Positions 24,314-32,515 of a stretch of DNA of 64,000 bases are shown here, piece after piece; position 1 is the stretch's first letter, and each line of letters begins with the position of its first letter. The translations under genes were made by a program, and so were the position numbers. The DNA is from Desulfurivibrionaceae bacterium (GTDB lineage Bacteria; Desulfobacterota; Desulfobulbia; Desulfobulbales; VMSU01). Under the pieces are notes generated by a model that worked only from the letters and a program-made list of their open reading frames with translations, was not told where the DNA came from and did not search any database. Where the stretch lies: NCBI GenBank assembly GCA_030145275.1, contig JAQYVV010000001.1:1-64000 (forward strand), written 5' to 3'.

Positions 24314-25414
24314 ATGGCTGAGACCAATTTTGCGGCCCTAACCCCTGACCAGAAAATAGTCTGGGCAAGGGATGTATGGAAAGCGGCGCGAGACCAAATG
24401 TTCATCAACAGGTTCCTGGGAACGGGGCCTACCTCTATGATTCAAAGGGTCAAAGAACTGACCAAAACCGAGAAAGGCGAAGAGTGCATCTTCCATCTTC
24501 TGGCTGACCTTGTCGGAGACGGTGTTTCCAACGACAACGAGCGTGAAGGAAACGAGGAGGCAATGCAGTCCTACCCTCAAAAGATTGGCATCGGCCTTAT
24601 CTCCCACGGGGTCAAGTCCAAAGGTAAACTGGCAGACCAGAAGACCGTTATCAATTTCCGTAAGAACGGCAAAGACCTCCTGGCCTATTGGGTAGCAAAC
24701 AGGGTGGATCAGCTCGCCTTTCTCACCATGAGCGGCATTGATTTTTCATTTCAAAATAACGGCGCCGCCAGGGCCAGCTCCGCCTTTACTGAGCTGGAAT
24801 TTGCCAATGATGTAGCACCGCCAAGCTCAAATCGGCATGTCAACTGGACTGGTTCTGCCCTTGCGGCAGGCGATACCGCAACTATCGAAGCAACCTATAC
24901 CCCCTCATACAGGATGATTGTAGATCTTGTTGCCTATGGCAAGGATCATTACGTCAAGCCGCTGATGAGCGGAGGCAAAGAGTATTACGTTCTCCTGGTC
25001 AAGCCCGGGACATTGGCCGCCCTCAAAAAAGATGCAGATTATCAGCGTGCAGTAGTTACCGGCCTGCCTCGTAATGAGAAAAACCCATTTTTCACCGGCG
25101 GCACCGTCACCATTGACGGCGCAGTTATCCACGAACACCGCTTAGTCTATAGCACTCAAGGGTTGGCCTCGGGCAGCAAATGGGGCGCTGGCAGCGACAT
25201 TGAAGGAACCCGGACTCTGTTATGCGGTGCGCAGGCTATGGCAATGGCGGATCTTGGGCCTCCTGAGTGGAATGAGAAGGACTTTCAGTACGGCTCCAAG
25301 CACGGCATCAATATCGACAAGATGTTTGGCCTTCTGAAACCGAAATTCCATTCAATTTATGATGGTGCGGTGGAGGATTTCGGCATTGTGGCATGTGATC
25401 ATTACCTTGGATAA
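24314..25414 (+). CDS. Major capsid protein, N4-gp56/DUF4043-like
   Basis: The 366-residue protein starts TNFAALTPDQKIVWARDVWKAARDQMF, then GTGPTSMIQRVKELTKTEKGEECIFHLLADLVGDG. This is the characteristic N-terminus of the N4-gp56 (DUF4043) family of major capsid proteins, with an HK97-type fold and no need for a delta-domain. VNWTGSALAAGDTATIEATYTPSYRMIV and the C-terminal DYGSKHGINIDKMFG-like segment (FQYGSKHGINIDKMFG) also fit. It builds the icosahedral shell around the scaffold. The ribosome site is AAGGAG. It stands directly after the scaffold gene. Confidence 0.88.
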   Translation: MAETNFAALTPDQKIVWARDVWKAARDQMFINRFLGTGPTSMIQRVKELTKTEKGEECIFHLLADLVGDGVSNDNEREGNEEAMQSYPQKIGIGLISHGVKSKGKLADQKTVINFRKNGKDLLAYWVANRVDQLAFLTMSGIDFSFQNNGAARASSAFTELEFANDVAPPSSNRHVNWTGSALAAGDTATIEATYTPSYRMIVDLVAYGKDHYVKPLMSGGKEYYVLLVKPGTLAALKKDADYQRAVVTGLPRNEKNPFFTGGTVTIDGAVIHEHRLVYSTQGLASGSKWGAGSDIEGTRTLLCGAQAMAMADLGPPEWNEKDFQYGSKHGINIDKMFGLLKPKFHSIYDGAVEDFGIVACDHYLG

Positions 25415-25428
25415 TCCAATAATTCACG

Positions 25429-25462
25429 AAAGTGCGGTTGACCCGCCCTTTCTTTCACAAGG
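25429..25462 (+). terminator. Hairpin between capsid and decoration genes
   Basis: GAAAG with GCGG pairs with CCGC and CTTTC around a short loop just after the capsid stop. No T-run follows, so an attenuating or mRNA-stabilising role is more likely than full termination. Confidence 0.3.
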
Positions 25463-25471
25463 AGAAAGACA

Positions 25472-25870
25472 ATGACAATTACTAAAGATTCAGGGCGGCA
25501 AGAGGTGGTCTGCGCTGATGTAGGTTTTAGCTTCGATGAGTTTGGTGCATCCGGTGTGGCGGAGGCGGCTCTTGATCTGCCTCAAAACGCCGTTGTGGTT
25601 GGCGGTTTTCTGGTTATTGACACCGCTTTTGATTCTCTGACTTCCGATACCCTGACGGTCGGTGATGGTGACAGTGATGATCTGTATGTCGCAGGGATTG
25701 ACGGCACCGCTGCGGCCCTGAGTGCCATTGTGCCTACCGGCAAAAAGTACACCGTGCCGGATACGATTGACATTAAGTGGACTGGGGTTGGTACGGCACC
25801 CACTCAAGGGGCTGGGCGTCTGATCGTTGAGTACATCGTTGATGCCAGGGCCATGTTCAGCCAGGGTTAG
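25472..25870 (+). CDS. Probable capsid decoration or head-stabilising protein
   Basis: A 132-residue beta-rich protein with no recognised motif: FDEFGASGVAEAALDLPQNAVVVGGFLVIDTAFDS, TLTVGDGDSDDLYVAGID, YTVPDTIDIKWTGVGTAPTQGAGRLIVEYIVDAR. It follows the capsid gene directly, the usual place of decoration proteins in this phage group. The role is inferred from position and fold impression. The strong ribosome site (AAGGAG) suggests high expression. Confidence 0.55.
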   Translation: MTITKDSGRQEVVCADVGFSFDEFGASGVAEAALDLPQNAVVVGGFLVIDTAFDSLTSDTLTVGDGDSDDLYVAGIDGTAAALSAIVPTGKKYTVPDTIDIKWTGVGTAPTQGAGRLIVEYIVDARAMFSQG

Positions 25871-25917
25871 AATACGGGCCTCTGCACGGGGCCTAAACCT
25901 TTAAAGGGGGATGAGCA

Positions 25918-26271
25918 GTGAAAAAATACAGATCAATAGACGGAAAGGATAAAAGACTTGCCCTGGGATGCGGCAACATAACAACCGTAGGAGCTGAGTG
26001 GCGGGAGCTTCCGGATGTCTTTCGGAATGAGGCCCTGGCGCAGGGATGTATAGACGAAGATATGGCCAAAGGTATTGCTGAGGCACCTGCCATTAACCGC
26101 AATGAGGAGATTGCTACGGCGATCAACACCATGCTGGATGGTGGTGAGGAGGGCAGCTTTAACGCTGACGGCTCACCGAATATGAAGAAGATCAATGAAC
26201 TATGCGGCTTTGCAGCGACAAAGGAAGAGGTGGTCGCAGCCTGGAAGGTCTTAAGCGAAGGCGGGGAGTGA
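25918..26271 (+). CDS. Hypothetical structural-module protein
   Basis: A 117-residue protein starting at GTG 25918 after GGGGGATGAGCA. The first part (RLALGCGNITTVGAEWRELPDVFRNEALAQGCI) resembles small head-completion proteins. The C-terminal half is helical and ends in VVAAWKVLSEGGE. No named family is recognised. It is one base from the following adaptor gene, so probably co-translated. A head-completion role is inferred from position. Confidence 0.45.
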   Translation: MKKYRSIDGKDKRLALGCGNITTVGAEWRELPDVFRNEALAQGCIDEDMAKGIAEAPAINRNEEIATAINTMLDGGEEGSFNADGSPNMKKINELCGFAATKEEVVAAWKVLSEGGE

Positions 26272-26272
26272 A

Positions 26273-26929
26273 ATGCCTACCGTGGAAGAAATTATCGAAG
26301 ACATCGTCGATATTGTCGATGATCCAGACTTTGAGAGCAATACAGACCTTGTGCTGCTTGTCAACCGGGCCATCCGGGCCGTAGCCTCTTCGCCCCATAT
26401 CTTGTTGCCTGGACTTGAAACTTCCGGGACGGTTACAACTGTTGTGGATGCGGCCTTTGTCGATCTGCCAGCTGAGTACCATAAGGGGTTGTACGGCTGT
26501 GATAGTACACTTGAACCAAATTCGATAATTGATGTGGCAGCAAGCCTTGGGGTGATGCGGAGCAGATACGGCCCGCTCAACAATAGAGGCTATGTCAGCA
26601 CTGTTTGTGTGCGGGGCGGCCAGCTCTGTTACCAGGGGATTCCGGCAATCGTTGACACATTGACCCTCTATTTCTACGGCCACCCTCCAAGCTATGCTGA
26701 GGGTGATACACCCGCCATAATCCCTGAGCAGTTTCACGACACTCTCCTGGTTGAGTATTGCTGCTGGAAGGCTTTTGCCAAGATTGAAGACGGCATTGAA
26801 GGGGCCAAGGTCAATACCGCCTATTACAAAAACGAGTATGAACTGCACCTTGAGGAGTTGGGGCGGTTTATCGGACGCCAAGGAGCCCAGTCAAAACGCC
26901 GGGTTCCGGTGGTACGGGGGAATTTCTAA
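26273..26929 (+). CDS. Head-tail adaptor-like protein
   Basis: The 218-residue protein starts with an acidic helical segment (VEEIIEDIVDIVDDPDF, then DLVLLVNRAIRAVAS), the typical opening of phage adaptor proteins that bind the portal base. It continues with beta strands and a C-terminal helix (YYKNEYELHLEELGRFI) that can dock on the portal. Its place after portal and capsid genes and before tail genes agrees. Comparison with the P22 gp4 class is by position and pattern, not by clear motif. Confidence 0.6.
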   Translation: MPTVEEIIEDIVDIVDDPDFESNTDLVLLVNRAIRAVASSPHILLPGLETSGTVTTVVDAAFVDLPAEYHKGLYGCDSTLEPNSIIDVAASLGVMRSRYGPLNNRGYVSTVCVRGGQLCYQGIPAIVDTLTLYFYGHPPSYAEGDTPAIIPEQFHDTLLVEYCCWKAFAKIEDGIEGAKVNTAYYKNEYELHLEELGRFIGRQGAQSKRRVPVVRGNF

Positions 26930-27118
26930 ATGAAACTTCAATTTGATCGGGCCATGAAGGCCTGCGGTGTAGTGGCTGAAGAATTGATGCTGGCGGCAAG
27001 AGAGGAAGAGAAACAATTTTCTTTTATGGCTGAGTTTCATGTGGACGGGGCCGGGTATGTGCGGGCTGTAAAGGTTAGTAAACCTTCTAAGCAAAAGAGC
27101 AGGGAAATCACGAAATGA
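26930..27118 (+). CDS. Small hypothetical protein, 62 residues
   Basis: It directly abuts the adaptor gene and overlaps the next gene as ATGA, so it is translationally coupled to both. It is a compact mixed-charge protein (MKACGVVAEELMLAAREEE, FHVDGAGYVRAVKVS). No family is recognised. Coupling at both ends supports that it is real. Its role in the tail or head is unknown. Confidence 0.5.
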   Translation: MKLQFDRAMKACGVVAEELMLAAREEEKQFSFMAEFHVDGAGYVRAVKVSKPSKQKSREITK

Positions 27119-28017
27119 AGCCCCTGCTCTTTTGCTCTGGCACCTCCGGGTTGAACACAGTGGCTGATCCGGTGCGGGTTCGATATGACCGGGAAGCCGG
27201 GGTCTCTGACTTGGCGGTGGCGGTCAATATCGACATTGACCAATCGGGAAGGCCAAGCAGGAGGCAGGGGTTCAGCAAGGCACAGTCCGGAAATTTCCAT
27301 TCACTTTTTTGTGATGGAGGGGATTGTTATGTTGGAAGAGATGGTGATCTTTTTCGAGTGGGTTCTGATCTTAGCCTTACTGGTGTGAGGAGTGGTCTTG
27401 CTGGGGGGCGTATTCATTATTGCCAAGTTCTAAACGAGGTCTATTACTCCAATGGTAAAGAAAACGGGATTCTTCAAGGAAGTTTATCGAGGCCTTGGCC
27501 AACTGGCTCTTATCATGGCCCTGATACAAATCGCCATTTTTCGGGGCCTCCTGTAGGGATTCATCTCGCTTTATACCGGGCGCGAATCTTCATAGCCGAG
27601 GGCAATGTCCTCTGGTGGAGTGAGCCACATCAGTACGGGCTCTTTGATCAGGCCAAGGGTTTCGCCAGGTTTGGCACAGATATCATCATGGTGGCTCCAG
27701 TGGCAAACGGCCTGTTTGTCAGTGACCGCACCAAAACGGTTTTTCTGCGGGGTGTGCCTGGTGAGTTTGTTCAGGAGCAGGTCTGCACATATCCAGCTAT
27801 TGAACATACCTTGGCAATCGACAAGGTGGAAGGCTTAGAAATAGGCCTACAATCACCTGGCCTTTGCAGGCTTTGGGCCTCGCCGGAAGGGGCAATGCTC
27901 GGAACCGCAGAAGGCCAGTTAATCAATCTAAATAAAGAAAAGGTTATCTACGATGAAAACGTCTCGCAAGGGGCCGGTCTTCTTCGTGGCTATCAGTTCA
28001 TTCACAACATGAAATAA
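27115..28017 (+). CDS. Beta-rich tail-hub-like protein (P22 gp10-like by position)
   Basis: A 300-residue protein with repeated short beta strands (DLAVAVNIDIDQSGRPSRRQGF; GNFHSLFCDGGDCYVGRDGDLFRV; GRIHYCQVLNEVYYSNG; RARIFIAEGNVLWWSEPHQYG; NGLFVSDRTKTVFLRG), a pattern that suits a beta-propeller. P22-type phages carry a beta-propeller-containing packaged-DNA stabilisation protein, gp10, here in the operon after the adaptor. The length is below gp10 (472 residues), so the match is uncertain. No catalytic motif is seen. Confidence 0.5.
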   Translation: MKPLLFCSGTSGLNTVADPVRVRYDREAGVSDLAVAVNIDIDQSGRPSRRQGFSKAQSGNFHSLFCDGGDCYVGRDGDLFRVGSDLSLTGVRSGLAGGRIHYCQVLNEVYYSNGKENGILQGSLSRPWPTGSYHGPDTNRHFSGPPVGIHLALYRARIFIAEGNVLWWSEPHQYGLFDQAKGFARFGTDIIMVAPVANGLFVSDRTKTVFLRGVPGEFVQEQVCTYPAIEHTLAIDKVEGLEIGLQSPGLCRLWASPEGAMLGTAEGQLINLNKEKVIYDENVSQGAGLLRGYQFIHNMK

Positions 28018-28028
28018 GGAGAAGGATC

Positions 28029-28505
28029 ATGGCTTGGAGATTAAGCACAGGAACAAGGAATGGATTGTTAAATTTGGCCGCCAACGGTGGTGGTGGATTA
28101 GCAGAACTATTAAAGGCCGGAATAATTAGGATATATAGCGGCACACAACCTGCCAGTGCAGATGATGCCGTGACCGGCACATTGCTTTGCACTATCACCG
28201 GAGCATCATTACCCGTTACCCAGGGTGTGGAGACCAATGGCCTTGGTTTTGCGGCGGCAACTGGTGGTGTGATTGGTAAGGACGGGGTTGTTTGGTCCGG
28301 TGATAATATCGCGGATGGTACGGCAGGATGGGCGCGATTCTCTGCCAATGCTACCTTAGACAATACAGGTATCAGCACGACAGCAGTTAGGGTTGACATG
28401 GCGGCGGCTACTAGTGGCTCCCAGATAAATTTTTCAACGACCTCATTGGTCAATGGGATAACAACCACGGTCTCGTCTGTTGCCATCACCCAGCCAGCGG
28501 CATAA
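28029..28505 (+). CDS. Structural protein of unknown role
   Basis: A 158-residue, Gly/Ala/Thr-rich, beta-type protein beginning WRLSTGTRNGLLNLAANGGGGLAELLKAGIIRIYSGTQPASAD. It has no membrane segment or catalytic motif. The strong ribosome site (AAGGAGAAGGATC) and the place among tail genes support a virion role. The family is not named to my knowledge. Confidence 0.55.
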   Translation: MAWRLSTGTRNGLLNLAANGGGGLAELLKAGIIRIYSGTQPASADDAVTGTLLCTITGASLPVTQGVETNGLGFAAATGGVIGKDGVVWSGDNIADGTAGWARFSANATLDNTGISTTAVRVDMAAATSGSQINFSTTSLVNGITTTVSSVAITQPAA

Positions 28506-28521
28506 ATAAGAGGTCACCAAT

Positions 28522-29178
28522 ATGGCTGATGCCAGTATTGTTGCATCCATCCCAATTCATAGCGTTGAAATACAGGCCGACCAGGTTCCGTATGTAAAGA
28601 GTATCGAAGCCACCATGCCTATGATAACCGGGGGCATGGTAACAGGAACCAGCCTTGTGGCTTCGATGCCGATGTTGACCGGCTCAATGGATGCGGACAC
28701 CGATGTTGTACTGTCACTCACTGCAACCATGCCCATGATTACAGGTGGCATGGCCACAGGGGCTTTAGTAGATGCCACCATGCCCATGCTGACAGGGGCA
28801 ATGGTTGCAGACGTTGAGGTCAGTTCGGCCATTGTCGCCACCATGCCAATGTTGATCGGCAGTGCCGAGGTTGAGGCCTTGGCGGGTGTATCAATATCGG
28901 CCTCTATGCCTATGATGATCGGGGGGATGGAAGCGGAAACCGCAGAGGCCGCAAGTCTCTCTGCCTCTATGCCGATGTTTACCGGCGGGATGGAGGCAAG
29001 CAGACAGGGAAATGTTTTTGTTTTAGCTGCCATGCCGATGCTGACAGGCTCGGTCGATGCGGCAGTAAATGGAAAAGCTGCAATTGAGGCCACCATGCCG
29101 ATGTTTGCAGGGGCTATGGGCGTGTTTAACACGCCAGCAGAGACAGTCTTACAGCATGTTCGGGGTGAGTTGCGATGA
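28522..29178 (+). CDS. Tandem MPM-x-TG repeat protein
   Basis: The 218-residue protein is built of nine near-identical units with the core (T/S/A)MPM(I/L/F/M)(T/I/A)G(G/S/A), spaced 17-26 residues apart by variable Ala/Val/Glu-rich linkers (first unit near residue 33, last near 195). One strand plus a turn per unit would make a solenoid or fibre. A short charged tail (QHVRGELR) ends the protein. No Cys is present. It is coupled by ATGA to the next gene. The role as a virion fibre or adhesion part is inferred from position and repetition. Confidence 0.6.
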   Translation: MADASIVASIPIHSVEIQADQVPYVKSIEATMPMITGGMVTGTSLVASMPMLTGSMDADTDVVLSLTATMPMITGGMATGALVDATMPMLTGAMVADVEVSSAIVATMPMLIGSAEVEALAGVSISASMPMMIGGMEAETAEAASLSASMPMFTGGMEASRQGNVFVLAAMPMLTGSVDAAVNGKAAIEATMPMFAGAMGVFNTPAETVLQHVRGELR

Positions 29179-29633
29179 GTACGCTTAATATAAATCTGAA
29201 GAACAGGGCCACCAGCCAGTATGTCAATTATGACTTCAACTCGATGGTCAAGTTTGGCGGCAAGGTGCTGGGCGCCAATAGTTCAGGGTTGTTTGATCTT
29301 TCGGGGGATAACGATAACGGTGTTGCCATATCTGCCTACTTTACCCCCATAATGACGGATTTTGGCATCGGTAACCCCAAGCGCATGAGATATATCTACC
29401 TGGGGTATGAATCTTCAGGGAACCTTGAGCTTGATCTGCAAGCAGATGAGCAAAACGCCCGGAGTTATGAAGTCGAATCAAACAAGACCGGGCAGCAACG
29501 CAAAAGAGTCTCTATCGGTCGTGATGGATATGGCAGGTATTGGAGCTTTACCATTCGGAACCTCTCAGGTGCGGATTTCTCGGTGGACTCCATTGAGGTA
29601 ATGCCCGTGGTGCGAAACCGTGGGGTATCGTAA
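29175..29633 (+). CDS. Beta-sandwich structural protein of the tail region
   Basis: The 152-residue protein is soluble and beta-rich: STLNINLKNRATSQYVNYDFNSMVKFGG, RYIYLGYESSGNLELDLQAD, KRVSIGRDGYGRYWSFTIRNLSGADFSVDSIEVMPVVRNRG. This pattern of short strands fits a small beta-sandwich tail component. It starts within the repeat-protein gene (ATGA) and overlaps the following gene by 14 bases. No named family is recognised. Confidence 0.5.
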   Translation: MSTLNINLKNRATSQYVNYDFNSMVKFGGKVLGANSSGLFDLSGDNDNGVAISAYFTPIMTDFGIGNPKRMRYIYLGYESSGNLELDLQADEQNARSYEVESNKTGQQRKRVSIGRDGYGRYWSFTIRNLSGADFSVDSIEVMPVVRNRGVS

Positions 29634-30249
29634 CTACACACAATATCAAGTCCCGACCAAGGTTACTGTGGCAGGCAACCAGGAGGAAGGACGGAAATGG
29701 ATAGGTTCTGCAATCAGCCAGTTAAGGATTTTAGAAGAACAACTAACATGGCAAAATCTAAAACAGGGCCATAGGACGGTGAGAATAGGTCCTGGCGTTA
29801 TTGTCGAGTGCGTCCGCTGTTTTCACATGGCTGAGGTTGTTGTCCATGCAATATTTCCTGTCTCGGAAGAGATACCTACCAAGATACCCATATCGCCGCC
29901 AGCATGCTTTTGTGGATGCAGTACCTCGGTTGGTATCGTAATAAATGCGCCCTCGAAAGACATAGTGCCTCCGCGAGGATCGACATATAATGTGGAAATT
30001 TGCGTCTCTGATGGTGTAGTCGCTAGTTTTTATATTGTTTATCTGGGCATAACCTCGATTGATTACTTCAATCATAAAGTTGGAGATGTGTGTCTGGTTA
30101 TTACGATGGAGAGGGAGGCGGCATTGCCGGTATTGGACGGATGCCTGGGAGATGTTGACACCCCCTGGAGAATATCGTCCATGACGAGTGCAGAGGTTGA
30201 GACCTTTGAGAAAGAATACAATGAGGCTTTGGAGGCGGCGAACACATGA
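29620..30249 (+). CDS. Hypothetical tail-region protein with cysteine pairs
   Basis: Starts at GTG 29620 inside the previous gene; no better start is visible. The 209 residues contain a helix (GRKWIGSAISQLRILEEQL), then a beta-rich part with two cysteine-rich spots (ECVRCFH; PPACFCGCSTS) and an acidic C-terminal helix (AEVETFEKEYNEALEAA). The cysteines could bind a metal. It is coupled to the following large gene by ATGA. Function unknown; probably virion. Confidence 0.5.
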   Translation: MGYRNYTQYQVPTKVTVAGNQEEGRKWIGSAISQLRILEEQLTWQNLKQGHRTVRIGPGVIVECVRCFHMAEVVVHAIFPVSEEIPTKIPISPPACFCGCSTSVGIVINAPSKDIVPPRGSTYNVEICVSDGVVASFYIVYLGITSIDYFNHKVGDVCLVITMEREAALPVLDGCLGDVDTPWRISSMTSAEVETFEKEYNEALEAANT

Positions 30250-32501
30250 GTGATGATTTAAGAAGTGCATGTTTATCTAACCCGCCTACAGCCTGGTGTA
30301 GGAGTGGATTTGACACCTACAGTATATGCCTCTACAAGGCAGAGGTAATTGCCATAAATTTTCACCCAGAAACCGGATATATTGATATTACCTGGATAAG
30401 CACGGTTCCAGATTTCATGACCAGTGTAACCAGGATAGAAAAAGCGGCCTATGATTGTGGAGTGTTTAACACGTCAAGGCTTGAGGCCCCTTTCATATCT
30501 GGGTTTCAGAATAACCCTTGGATGACGTTACATATTGGCGATATTGTTGTTATTGCCCATGAGCCGAAAGAAAACCCCGAAGATGAAAACCCATCGAGTT
30601 TAACCTACATAGGCCACTCAAATGATGCAGGGGATAATGCCGGGGTATCCTTCCCCGTGGCAATGGGACAATATGGCTGTTACCAGTATAATTTGGGAGC
30701 CAATGATTATGTGGTCGTTGGTCACAATAGCGATTATGTCCATAGGGTCAGCCTAGACAGTAGCAACGCCCCGCCAGATTTTATAAGACCGCTAGGCGAT
30801 ACACATGAATACTTTATGGATTTCTATGTAAGTCACTATGATTGGGTGGATTTTGATAATGGCTTTATGTATTCCATCGGGGTTTCATCCGGCAGATTTA
30901 GAATTAACCTGCAAGATCACCCCACCAAATGGGGCCTTGGTAACTATCCGGCCCCGGTAAGCAGTAGTTATGGCACTCTTAACCTTTCAGGTTTTCTTAT
31001 TGCCGACGTGAGTGACCCAGATAATATCGTGGTTGCTTGGGACAGCACTACAACCAACTACGAACAGGTCGCCACCAGAAATCCTGACGGCACTTACACC
31101 TTCCAAACTTTAACATCCGCCGCCAAAAACCTTTCCCATTCTACGACAGGGAACACAAAATGGGGATCATACGATCAATATCATAGTCATTATGAGACCT
31201 TTCATGATGGGGCGAATCATTATTATCAAAAAAATTGGTGGATAGGGAAAAGGTTTTACGACCATTTTTTTATTGATAGTTCTCGTAGTGGATCTGTTTC
31301 ATTTCTTGACATGCCAGAACACATGATAACCGGTGATGTTTATGGTAGCTCAGTAGTAAATTATATGTCCCAGGCTAGCTCTTGGAACAGCCAGACGGAC
31401 ACAACCAGGTCCGTTGATAGTGAATGTAATATTATAGGAACCCATATGCGCTCCCCCCCGTGGATACAATGGGGAACAAATGATGATGGCAACAATTATG
31501 ACAGTCTGCAGTGGAATATGGATGAAAGCGTCAGCGTTAAGTACAACGGATTTGAGCTTGGGAAATACAGGTCTCTTATAGATTCAGACCATTCAGGACA
31601 GGGGCCTCCTACTATTTCATACCAAGGAGAATTGTTTGCCTTTATATGCCTAGATATTCCAAGAGATATCGTTGGCTGGGTCAATATTGAATTTGATATA
31701 CCTATGAGCCCCGATAATCTTGAGAATAATCAATATGGGGACATCTACCCCAAGGCATCAAACGACTATAAGCTTGATATCAACATAACCTGCACCTTTA
31801 AAATAAGAAAAGGAGGAGCAACGATAACCTTAGGCTCTTTCTCTTACGTTTATCAGATGGATTTTGAGGGGTATGTATATGAATCAGAAGAACACATGCG
31901 AATGTTCGCTCTGTTTGGAAATTCTGGGATCGGCTTTAACAGGGCGATTGACAATGTGCCTAATTGGGGAGCAAACCAAACAATAGCGCAGGATGAGTTT
32001 GGCTGGATAGGGGCCGCTCAAGCTTTAGCCCCTCAAGAGGAAACTGCCACTGATGGTGATACATTTTGTATTCCAGGGGAACTACCAGATTCAGAGAAAT
32101 ATGCAGGACTAGCTTCTTTTTACCCAGAACTTCTTACCCATCAGGATATGCTTGCAAGCCATTACGTGGAAGGAACTGAGTCTGATTCAAGCAGTACGGG
32201 GAGGAGTTCTGTTGTAATTTTTACGGACTGGACCGAAGAAGATTCCAGAAGGCACACCACCGACACCGCAGTTGAACATTATTTTGATGCCTTTTCAAAT
32301 ATTGCTGGGTTCGCTGGGACCAGAACCACATGGAACGGTATAGATGTCATCGGTGATTGTAAAATTGCCAACACTAATTGTGGCAGAGGCGTTTTTATTA
32401 CCGTTAATGACCCAGAAACAGGGGCTAGGCGTACCTTTGTGGTTGTGGATGGTGTGTTAAAAGGATCGGACGTTGATTTGGCGACATTCGATTATATATA
32501 G
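30246..32501 (+). CDS. Large tail-region protein, 751 residues, probable baseplate or tail appendage
   Basis: The protein is rich in aromatic residues, Asp and Asn, and beta-type throughout, with segments such as EYFMDFYVSHYDWVDFDNGFMYSIG and HYHSHYETFHDGANHYYQK, a composition typical of appendage proteins that contact host surfaces. No collagen-like, pectate-lyase or peptidase motif is visible. The C-terminal 90 residues (RRHTTDTAVEHYFDAFSNIAG...FVVVDGVLKGSDVDLATFDYI) form a possible globular domain. The start overlaps the previous stop (ATGA). Role inferred from position. Confidence 0.55.
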   Translation: MSDDLRSACLSNPPTAWCRSGFDTYSICLYKAEVIAINFHPETGYIDITWISTVPDFMTSVTRIEKAAYDCGVFNTSRLEAPFISGFQNNPWMTLHIGDIVVIAHEPKENPEDENPSSLTYIGHSNDAGDNAGVSFPVAMGQYGCYQYNLGANDYVVVGHNSDYVHRVSLDSSNAPPDFIRPLGDTHEYFMDFYVSHYDWVDFDNGFMYSIGVSSGRFRINLQDHPTKWGLGNYPAPVSSSYGTLNLSGFLIADVSDPDNIVVAWDSTTTNYEQVATRNPDGTYTFQTLTSAAKNLSHSTTGNTKWGSYDQYHSHYETFHDGANHYYQKNWWIGKRFYDHFFIDSSRSGSVSFLDMPEHMITGDVYGSSVVNYMSQASSWNSQTDTTRSVDSECNIIGTHMRSPPWIQWGTNDDGNNYDSLQWNMDESVSVKYNGFELGKYRSLIDSDHSGQGPPTISYQGELFAFICLDIPRDIVGWVNIEFDIPMSPDNLENNQYGDIYPKASNDYKLDINITCTFKIRKGGATITLGSFSYVYQMDFEGYVYESEEHMRMFALFGNSGIGFNRAIDNVPNWGANQTIAQDEFGWIGAAQALAPQEETATDGDTFCIPGELPDSEKYAGLASFYPELLTHQDMLASHYVEGTESDSSSTGRSSVVIFTDWTEEDSRRHTTDTAVEHYFDAFSNIAGFAGTRTTWNGIDVIGDCKIANTNCGRGVFITVNDPETGARRTFVVVDGVLKGSDVDLATFDYI

Positions 32502-32515
32502 AGAGGAGATAAACC

